In this document: piece by piece, positions 1-7,700 of the stretch | Numbering within the stretch: position 1 is the stretch's first letter | Layout of the letters: every line of letters begins with the position of its first letter | Assembly (NCBI GenBank): GCA_016205965.1 | Contig: JACQSM010000056.1 | Span: 1 to 7,714, forward strand | DNA from: Candidatus Uhrbacteria bacterium | GTDB lineage: Bacteria > Patescibacteriota > Patescibacteriia > SG8-24 | Length of the DNA: 7,714 bases | Reading direction: 5' to 3' | Translations under genes and position numbers: made by a program | The notes under the pieces: generated by a model | The model's database searches: none | What the model saw: only the letters and a program-made list of their open reading frames with translations | Told to the model about the DNA's origin: nothing

Positions 1-1356
1 ACCGGCGGCAGCGTCACCATGGCAGGCGGCAATGGAACCGGCGACGTCGGCGGCAACGTCACCATCAATGCGGGTTCGGGTTCAGCCGATGGATCAATTT
101 CGATCGGTGTCACTACCGGACTGCTCACGACTATTGGAAATGATCCGACTGGCAACGCCACGGTCAAGCTCGATGTGAACGGCCTCACGAGGACGAATCT
201 TCAAGCCAGTGCCAGCGACTACGCTCTCTGCCATGAGACGAATGGCGCCTCGGACGACCAGGTCATCGGAGACTGTACGAGCGCCGCCACTGCCGACTAT
301 GCCGAGCAATACCCGGTTGCGCCGGATGCGGATTACGGCGACATCATGGTCGCCTCGGAGACCCTCGTGACCACCAAAGACGGCGACAAGGTGCCCCAGC
401 TCGTGAAAAGCACTCAGCCGCACCAGCCCACCCTCATTGGCGTCGTCTCCGACAACTACGGCGATTTCACTTCCGCCGGCTACAACATCGAAGCCGCCGA
501 TAACCCCATGCCCGTCGCCCTGAACGGCCGCGTCCTCGTGAAAGTCAGCATCGAAAACGGGCCGATCAAGATCGGCGACCCGATCACAACTTCTACGGCT
601 CCTGGTGTCGGCATGAAAGCCATCGAGAACGGCATGATCATCGGTTTCGCCCTGAACGCCTTCGATCAGGCCGAGCCCGGCAAGATCATGGTCTTCATCA
701 ACACTGGTTGGTGGAATGGGGCGACGGTGCAGAGCGGCAATGCCTCGAGTGGCGCTGATGAGATCACCGCCATCTCGTACGACCTCGATCTCAACGGCCA
801 TGCGCTCCTGAACGTAAGAACCATCCACGGCCTCGGAGATATCTGGAGCATCGACGAAAATGGCCTGCTAAAGGTCAAAGAGATAGTCGCTGACAAGATC
901 AGTCTGCGCGTGACCGATGCGCTCAAGACCGTCGGTAAGGCGAAGATTCCGGTCGGATCGACATCCGTCACGGTTTTGAATGACGCCATTAAGGCCAATT
1001 CAGAGATCTTCATCAACTTCAAGAGCAATCCGGGCAGCGCCTGGTGGACATCAGCGACCTTCGATGGCGGATTCGTAGTCAATACCGAGAAGCCCGCAGC
1101 GGCCGATGTACCGTTCTCATACTGGATCATGGGCGTTATCGACGAGACGACACCGACTCCAGCTCTACCGGAGCCTCCTCCTGCGTTGTCGGAGAATGAA
1201 GCGCCTGTATCGGTCATTTCCGAAGATATTGAACCCATGCCGGAACCAGTGCCCAGTATTGAGCCGCAGCCCGAAGAACCAGCCACTGTGCCTCAAGAAT
1301 CGACCTTCGAGGATCAGCCGCCAACGGATGCTCCAGCCGCCAAGTCGGCCCTATAA
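1..1356 (+). CDS. Giant repeat-type surface fibre/adhesin, C-terminal part (5' partial)
   Basis: The frame is open from base 1 and ends at TAA 1354-1356, giving 451 visible residues. The ATG at 19 lies inside a Gly-rich repeat (G-G-S-V-T, then G-G-N-V-T-I), so it is internal and the true start is upstream. Visible order: Gly-rich repeats (residues 1-36); a last fibre repeat, T-I-G-N-D-P ending L-D-V-N-G (about 43-61); a segment with the only two cysteines, C77 and C92; a domain from D-Y-A-E (99-102) through G-V-V-S (147-150) and N-P-M-P-V-A-L (168-174) to a W-W pair (237-238); an S-I-D-E-N-G linker; a beta-rich domain (about 312-380) ending S-Y-W-I-M-G-V; and a Pro/Glu-rich tail (381-451). 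This order resembles C-termini of large Patescibacterial surface proteins. The role, an extracellular fibre tip or anchor, is inferred. It is followed by a strong terminator. Confidence is high that it is coding and moderate for family. Confidence 0.85.
   Translation, partial: TGGSVTMAGGNGTGDVGGNVTINAGSGSADGSISIGVTTGLLTTIGNDPTGNATVKLDVNGLTRTNLQASASDYALCHETNGASDDQVIGDCTSAATADYAEQYPVAPDADYGDIMVASETLVTTKDGDKVPQLVKSTQPHQPTLIGVVSDNYGDFTSAGYNIEAADNPMPVALNGRVLVKVSIENGPIKIGDPITTSTAPGVGMKAIENGMIIGFALNAFDQAEPGKIMVFINTGWWNGATVQSGNASSGADEITAISYDLDLNGHALLNVRTIHGLGDIWSIDENGLLKVKEIVADKISLRVTDALKTVGKAKIPVGSTSVTVLNDAIKANSEIFINFKSNPGSAWWTSATFDGGFVVNTEKPAAADVPFSYWIMGVIDETTPTPALPEPPPALSENEAPVSVISEDIEPMPEPVPSIEPQPEEPATVPQESTFEDQPPTDAPAAKSAL
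295..714 (+). other. Possible intramolecular chaperone/self-cleavage-like domain in gene 1
   Basis: Residues about 99-238 of the first protein start with D-Y-A-E-Q-Y-P, carry G-V-V-S-D-N (147-152), and continue with N-P-M-P-V-A-L-N-G-R-V and a G-D-P-I-T-T turn. The D/Y-A-E start followed by G-[IV]-V-S recalls the C-terminal autoprocessing chaperone domain of phage neck-appendage proteins (Peptidase_G2 type). The match is by eye and partial, and catalytic residues cannot be assigned. If correct, it would help trimerise the fibre and might be released by cleavage. It could equally be a non-catalytic relative. It sits directly after the last fibre repeat, where such domains normally lie. Confidence 0.4.
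934..1140 (+). other. C-terminal beta-rich domain of gene 1
   Basis: Residues about 312-380 read G-K-A-K-I-P-V-G, then T-S-V-T-V, then S-E-I-F-I-N-F, then A-W-W-T-S, then F-V-V-N, ending F-S-Y-W-I-M-G-V. Alternating hydrophobic residues suggest a small beta sandwich. I recognise the pattern (x-A-x-I-P-x-G, I-F-I-x-F, F-x-Y-W-I) as a recurrent C-terminal block in giant surface proteins of Parcubacteria, but know of no characterised function. It is followed by a disordered-looking tail of about 70 residues rich in Pro, Glu and Ser, which may span the cell surface layer or act as a flexible end. Confidence 0.5.
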
Positions 1357-1362
1357 TCATAC

Positions 1363-1371
1363 TTATTCACA
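1363..1371 (+). promoter_or_regulatory. DnaA-box-like 9-mer TTATTCACA
   Basis: This is a full match to the bacterial DnaA box consensus TTATNCACA, seven bases after the stop codon of gene 1. A second, one-mismatch box follows 11 bp downstream in the same orientation, and the sequence after the pair is AT-rich. A single 9-mer occurs by chance, but the direct tandem pair in a short intergenic gap is more notable. It may be a DnaA-binding regulatory site, part of an origin, or chance. Confidence 0.45.
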
Positions 1372-1373
1372 GG

Positions 1374-1382
1374 TTGTCCACA
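1374..1382 (+). promoter_or_regulatory. Second DnaA-box-like 9-mer TTGTCCACA
   Basis: It differs from TTATNCACA at one position (G for the third-base A). It has the same orientation as the box at 1363 and is spaced about one helical turn from it (11 bp start to start), so two DnaA monomers could sit on the same DNA face. No further box was seen in the rest of the gap, so a complete origin is not demonstrated. Confidence 0.38.
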
Positions 1383-1444
1383 ACCCAACAATATGAGACC
1401 AAAATAAAACCATCCCCAGAGACAATTTAGCGCTTAACATAAGC

Positions 1445-1475
1445 AAAAAAGCCGCCTTATCAAGGTGGCTTTTTT
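1445..1475 (+). terminator. Rho-independent terminator after gene 1 (bidirectional form)
   Basis: An eight-pair stem, GCCGCCTT (1451-1458) with AAGGTGGC (1462-1469), contains one G-T wobble and closes on an ATC loop. It is followed by six T (1470-1475) and preceded by six A (1445-1450), which can extend the stem. The A-stem-T symmetry means it could also stop transcription from the other strand. It lies about 90 bp after the TAA of gene 1 and separates the two fibre genes into different transcripts. Confidence 0.88.
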
Positions 1476-1485
1476 ATGCTAAAAT
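1457..1485 (+). promoter_or_regulatory. Putative sigma70-type promoter of gene 2 with extended -10
   Basis: TGCTAAAAT (1477-1485) fits an extended -10 (TG-n-TAAAAT, five of six against TATAAT). At 17 bp spacing the -35 candidate is TTATCA (1457-1462), four of six against TTGACA, and it lies inside the downstream half of the terminator hairpin. The extended -10 would compensate for the weak -35. Transcription would start near 1491-1493, giving a leader of about 60 nt before the ATG at 1553. Confidence 0.45.
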
Positions 1486-1498
1486 AGAGCTAAGCCTT

Positions 1499-1516
1499 AA
1501 GGAGTCCGGTCTCTTT
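1499..1516 (+). promoter_or_regulatory. Stranded AAGGAG in a small hairpin
   Basis: A good Shine-Dalgarno-like AAGGAG (1499-1504) is 48 nt before the ATG, far too distant for a normal ribosome site. The nearest downstream start-like codon, TTG at 1515, is followed at once by TAA. The AAGGAG can pair with CTCTTT (1511-1516) across a six-base loop with one G-U pair. It may be a standby or regulatory element of the leader, or a chance match. Confidence 0.25.
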
Positions 1517-1528
1517 GTAAATAGGGAC

Positions 1529-1553
1529 AAAAAAACAAAAAAAGCGAAAAAAA
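1529..1553 (+). repeat. Three A7 tracts running into the start codon of gene 2
   Basis: Runs of seven A lie at 1529-1535, 1537-1543 and 1547-1553, and the last supplies the A of the ATG. They are 8 and 10 bp apart, close to helical phasing, which may bend DNA, and they leave an unstructured A-rich leader in the RNA. No Shine-Dalgarno sequence lies within 20 nt of the start, so initiation probably relies on the unstructured A-rich leader. Such homopolymers also slip readily. Confidence 0.6.
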
Positions 1554-1708
1554 TGTCGCGCCCCTTGCCACAAAAACTGGCGCAAAAGAGCGCCAAGAAG
1601 CCCGGTTACGCCTTCGTAGCCCGTCTTCTTGGCGCATTTTTGTTCTACGCTTCCGGCATCCTGACACTTTTCATCGCTATCAGCGGCCAGGTTTATCCCA
1701 CCCACGCA
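1553..1708 (+). other. N-terminal signal peptide of gene 2
   Basis: Residues 1-24 carry K8, K12, K15, K16 and R24. A hydrophobic core follows (about 25-45: L-L-G-A-F-L-F-Y-A then I-L-T-L-F-I-A-I), and then V-Y-P-T-H-A before S53. Cleavage after A52 is plausible, with small or polar residues at -3 and -1. The unusually long basic region would also suit a signal anchor. Either way the rest of the protein is exported. Confidence 0.8.
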
Positions 1709-4700
1709 TCTGGCCCAGACTCCAATCGCGTCATCGCCTATCAGCTCCGTCTGACTGACACTGGCGGCAATCCAGTCGCCGACGGTACCAAGAACATCAA
1801 GATCAATTTCTACACCGTTTCGTCAGGCGGCTCCCCGGTCCACTCCGACTGTGGCACGACCGGTTCTCCGGTAGCTCGCAAGGTGGTCTTCACGAACGGA
1901 ATCGGTACGGTTCTGATCGGTGACACCGCCGCATCCGGCACCACCAACTGCGTCGGCGGCGGCGCTCCGAACGCCATTGACTCCGACGGCATCCTCTTCA
2001 ACACTACCGCGCTGTACCTCGGCCTCACGGTGGATCCTGATGTCACCGAAATGACGCCCCGCAAGAGGATCGTTTCGACCGGCTGGGCCCAGAACGCAGA
2101 TCGCATCGATGACTACGACTCCCTCGATCTCTTCCGGACCACGGCTCATGCCATCCCGGCGGCCAACACCACCTACGATCTCGGTTCGACCGCCAGCCGC
2201 TTCCGCGATCTCTTCCTCGGTCCGGATTCGCTCCACATCGGCACCAGCGCCACCGACGAAGCCACCATCGTCTACGACACCACTAACAACATTCTCAAGT
2301 TCAGCACCGACGCTTCCACCAACGGCGACACTTCGTTCTACACCGACGATCTCTATCTCAAGAAGTCCTCCGGCTTCGTCGGCGTGAACACCACCGCTCC
2401 GGGCGCTTTCTTCGATGTCAAAGCCAGCGCCGCCTCCGAACACGTCCGGCTCACCGACTCGACCGGCTCCGACTCCATCGGTCTCTACGTCGGCTCCGGT
2501 TCGCCGGAAACTGTCGTGACGGCCCAGATCGGTTCGCAATACTTCGACCGCACCGGCGGCAGCACTTACATCAAGACGACTACCGGCGGCGACAACGCCA
2601 ACACTGGTTGGGCCCAGCTTTCGTCCGGTCTCTCCGGCGTCGGCGCTGCGGGAAGACTCACCTTCTGGAGCGGCGCTTCGACGCTTTCGAGCAACGCCAA
2701 TCTTTTTTGGGATGATACGAACTCCCGTCTCGGCATCAACACCATCACGCCCGCGACCGCGCTCGACGTGAACGGCGTCATCAACGCCGCGACCGGCTAT
2801 CGCGTCGCTGCCGGAGCGACATCTGGTAATTATCTCCGCGGCAACGGCACCAACTTCGTTTCGAGCTCCCTTCAGTCGGCAGATATCTCCGCCGCCGGCG
2901 GCGTGACCGGCGCGGGCACGGCTACTCGCGTGGCTTTCTGGAGCGGCTCATCCGCGCTTTCCAGCAACGCGAATCTTTATTGGGATGATACGAATTCGAG
3001 ATTGGGCATTGGAACGGTCAGCCCGAGCGGCGCGGTTCATATTCTATCGGCTGCGAGCAATAAACTGATAATTCAAAAAACCGCTGCAGCGCAAGACAGT
3101 TCACTGTCGATCTGGGCCAATGGTGCGAACAGTCCGACGAATGTTTCCTGGGATATCGGTACGCGACCGAGCGATAACGATTTGGCTTTTTACTCTTACG
3201 ACGGGACGACCAGTTCCGATCGCATGGTGATCCTCAATTCTGGCAATGTCGGCGTCGGCACGTCGAGTCCCGGTCAGACGTTTACGGTCGGGGCCGATAC
3301 CTTCCAAGTGAACTCGAGCGGCAACCTGGTGAAGGTCAACAACGTCGCCTATTCCTGGCCCGGTTCGCAGGGCGCTGCCAGCACTTCTCTTGTGAACGAC
3401 GGTGCTGGAAATTTGAGCTGGTCGTCAGTAGGACCTTCGTCCGCCGGAGGCTGGACCGATGATGGTGCGACCGTGCGCCTGTCGACTGCGTCCGATTTCG
3501 TCGGCATCGGGACGACGAGTCCGGACGGAAAATTGTCTTTGCGGGACGTCAACGTACCCGTTGGCAGCGGAGACTCGAACCTGACGATCTGGACGACGAA
3601 TACTGCCGCTGCCGATCTCGGCGGGTCGATCAGTTTCGGCGGCTCATATACAGGAACGACAGGAACGGCATTCGCGAGCATCGCCGGACGAAAAGAAAAC
3701 GGCACCGACGCCAACAACGCCGGATATTTCGCCATCGCCACACGGCCGAACGGCGGTTCAAAGACCGAACGGATGCGCATTACGTCTACCGGCGCCGTCG
3801 GCATCGGCACGACGAGCATTGACGGTCCAGCTAAACTACAAGTCTCTGGTGGTGATACGTATACTTTGAGTAGCAACGCCAATACGCGATACGTTATAGG
3901 AGAAGGGAACCTTGCGGCCCAATATGGCGTCGTCGGTTGGAACAACGCCGGAAATTACCTCTGGGTAGAGCCGAATGGCAGTGGCAACGTCATTTTGCAG
4001 AGCGGTATCGAGGGTACCGGCAAGGTTGGCGTCGGAACCACCGGTCCGAATAAAAAACTTTCGGTTTCTGGCAGCATTGCCAGCGGCGGTAATCTCCATC
4101 TGACCCAGAACTCCGCAGACGGGATCGGTGGTTTGATCTGGCGCGCTAATAATAATGACGCTGATAACGACTACACTGGCGCTCTGGCATCGATATTTTA
4201 CACAAATGCAGACAAACTTAATTTCACTACCAACGGTAGTACGCCACAAATGGTCATTGATACGAGCGGGTATATGGGTATCGGGACGACGACGCCGGAT
4301 GCCCTGCTCGACCTAGAAAAAGCCGAAGATCTCGAGCATTTGCGGCTCACAGACAGCACGGCTGGCGACTCGATCGGCCTCTATATAGGTACAGGCACTC
4401 CGGAAAGCGCCGTCACGGCCCAGCTTGGCTCGCAATATTTCGACCGCTCGGGCGGCGCGGCCTACATCAAAGCGAGCGGCGACAACACCAACACCGGTTG
4501 GACAATTTTCACCACCGGCGGCGGTGGATTCACCGGCTCAGGCAGCACCAATAAAATCGCTAAATTTACGGGAGCAACTGCCATCGGCGATTCCTCGATC
4601 ACCGACGACGGCACCAGCGTCAGCGTCGGCGCCGCCGGCAGCGACATCTTCAACGTCACGACCTCGAACACCGGCGCCAAGGGCGCGACGATCAGGAATA

Positions 4701-7700
4701 CCAATACCGGCGTTAACGCCAAAACATTTCTGGCGATCGGCAACGATACCGATGTTACCTCCGGCATACAGCGCAATGCGGCCGCCAATACGACGGAATA
4801 TGGCGGCGCGAATTCGCTCACCCTGCTCACTGCCGGCTCGTATCCGCTGGCCCTGGCGACCGATGCGACGACCCGCTTGTTTATCACCGGCGCCGGGAAT
4901 GTCGGCATCGGCACGACGGCTCCTCCGGCCAAATTGACAGTGGGTGTCGCTGACCAGTTCCAGGTCGACTCATCCGGTAATTTGATTAGGCTGAACAACG
5001 TAGCGTATTCTTGGCCTTCCTCGCAGGGCGCGGCGAGTACGGTGCTTCAAAATAACGGTTCAGGAACTCTTTCCTGGTCAACGCAGGCAGTCGCCGCCAA
5101 CGTCAGCCTTTCGAACTTGAGTTCCGTTGCGATCAACACTGCGCTGCTTCCCGGCACCGACAATACGATTGATCTCGGCTCCGCTTCATTCCGCTGGAAC
5201 GATCTTTATCTCGGGCCTGCCTCGCTGAAGGTTTCGTCAACCACGGGTACGGGCGGTGCTGGCGCGGATTACACCGAGGGAACTCTCTCCTTTTCAGCGA
5301 CGAATCTCAAACTCGCTACGGCCGGAGTCGGCTCCGGTTCCATCGGTACGCTGCAATTGACGACGACCACGAATCCCGGCATCAACATCGATGCCGTCGG
5401 CAATGTTGCGATCGGCAATACTTCGCCGGCCGCCACGCTCGGAGTCGGATCATCGAATCAGTTTGTCGTAGATGCGACCGGCAATGTAACAACGTCCGGG
5501 GTAATCAGCAATTCCGACGGCTCCAACGGCACCCCCTCGTATGCTTTTTCGGCCGACCCGGATACCGGCATGTATCGAGCCGCCGCCAACGCTTTGGCGC
5601 TCGCCACGGGCGGCGGACAGCGCTTGACGATCGACAGCTCCGGCAATGTCGGCATCGGCGACACCACGCCGACCAATCCTCTCACTGTCGGCAACGGCGA
5701 CTTGTTCACGGTCAGCTCCGGCGGCACGGTCACGACCGCAAGCACCCTCAATGGGGTGCGCGCATTTGTCGGTAACGGCACCGTGACGGACCCCTCGCTT
5801 GCTTTTACGAACAGCACCGGTACCGGTTTCTATCGGGTTGGCGTTGATATCATGGGCGTCAGCACGGCCGGCACCGAGCGCGTTCGAATCAATGCCGACG
5901 GTACGGTGGGCATCGGCAATGCCGGCGGCACTAATCTGCTCGAAGTCGGTACGGCGAGCCAATTCCAAATCACTTCCGCCGGCGACCTCGCCAAGATCAA
6001 AAACGTCGCCTATGTCTGGCCGGGGTCGCAGGGTGCCGCCAGCACCTTCCTCCAAAATGACGGCGCCGGAAATCTTAGCTGGGTCACTGCGCATACCGGC
6101 ACCGGCTCCAATGGCCGAGTCGTTTTCTGGACAGGTACTGCTTCACAATCAGGAAACTCCAATTTCTTTTGGGATGATTCCAATATCCGTTTGGGCATCG
6201 GCACGGCCACGCCTGAAGCCATGGTGCACTTGCAATCGACGGCGCCATTCATGATCATGCGGGGCGATTCCACCTCCGGGGCGGTCGCCACGGTGCAGGG
6301 TCAGCGCTCTAATGGCTCATTGGCAACGCCATCCGCAATCGGCACCGGCGTGAACATTTTGGCATTGCAGGCCGCCGGCTATGATGGCAGCGCTTTTGTC
6401 GCCGGTTCGGAAATCGATTTTCCGGCAACGCAAACTTGGTCCGGCACGGCACGAGGTTCGGCGATCGCTTTTTTTACCGTAGCGAATGATGCCACGTCCC
6501 AGGCTGAACGGATGCGCATCGATCAGAGTGGTTTCGTCGGCATCGGCATGACCGCGCCGACCAGCGCATTCGACGTGAGCGGCGCCATCACCGTCCGTGA
6601 AATGTCCGCGCCATCGCTTTCGGCGGCTGACACCGGTCGCATCTACTTCGATGCCACGGCCAACAAGTTTAAGGTCAGCGAAAATGGCAGTGCTTATGCC
6701 GATCTTTTCGGTGCCACGGCCGGCGGCTGGACCGACAACGGCGCTATTGTTCGTCTCACCACCGACAGCGATACCGTCGGCATTGGCGAGGATCCAGACG
6801 GCGGCATCAAATTCCAAGTCGCCGGCAAGATCAAATCCTCGACCGGAGGCTACGAGTTTCCAGATGGTACGGTACAAACCACCGCCGCCGCCACCGCGAG
6901 CGGCGTATCAAGCACGGGCGACGTGAATATTTCGTCGAACACGGATAACTCCGCCGGCGGCGATGTGATTTTTTCGACCTCGACCGCCGAGCGCGCGCGC
7001 CTCTTGAGTACCGGAAACTTCGGCATCGGCGATGCCACCCCGGCGGCCATGCTCACGGTCGGCCCCGGCGACTTGTTCCAGGTGAACTCCAGCGGCCAGA
7101 TTACTGCCCCGAAGATTACCTTGGCTGCCGGGTTGGTGAACGCGCTCCCATTCAACTCGTCCGGAACCAGTAATAGCGATGACGGCATGTTCTGGCCGGC
7201 GAATGATGTCATGGCTTGGGTAACGGGCGGCACCGAAAAAATGCGTTTGTCTACGGCCAACCTCGGTATCGGCGATACTACGCCCGCCGCCATGCTCACA
7301 GTCGGCAACGGCGACCTCTTCCAAGTGACCAGCGCCGGCACGGTCACGACCACGAGTACGATCACCGGCAGCGAATTCTTCGCTGGCGGCAGCGGTGCCG
7401 GCTCAGGCTACACATTCTCCGGCACTAGCGGCAATGACGACGGCATGTTCTTCGTCTCCGATAACATCATCGGCTGGGCCACGGCTGGCACCGAAAGGAT
7501 GCGGCTGTCGAGCGCAAACGTATCGATCGGCAGCACTAGTACGACCAGCATGTTCAACGTCGGAACGGCCAACGCCTTCCAAGTGACCAGCGCCGGCACG
7601 GTCACGACCACGAGTACGGTTCAAGGCACTGACTTTTTCGCCAGCGCCAGCGGTGCCGGCTCTGGCTATACTTTCTCCAGTACCGGCAATGACGACGGCA

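Noticed and set aside
94..1286. Long minus-strand frames opposite gene 1 (94-828 and 666-1286)
   Set aside because: They lie wholly opposite the well-supported fibre gene, have low-complexity translations with no recognisable domain, and arise from its codon bias.
1106..1396. Plus-strand frame overlapping the end of gene 1
   Set aside because: It is an out-of-frame shadow of the Pro/Glu-rich tail, with Arg/Ser-rich low-complexity translation.
1..1552. The two genes as one gene broken by a stop
   Set aside because: A TAA is followed by a strong terminator, a promoter-like sequence and a new signal peptide, and gene 1 ends in a complete C-terminal region.
1490..1705. Minus-strand frame of 71 codons over the leader and signal peptide
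   Set aside because: It overlaps the promoter, leader and signal-peptide region of gene 2 and its product has no recognisable features.
1810..7624. Many minus-strand and out-of-frame plus-strand frames opposite gene 2
   Set aside because: All repeat the same shadow patterns (such as P-M-P-T and A-D-R/D-A-D-A) because the repeats themselves recur. The continuous fibre frame explains the region.
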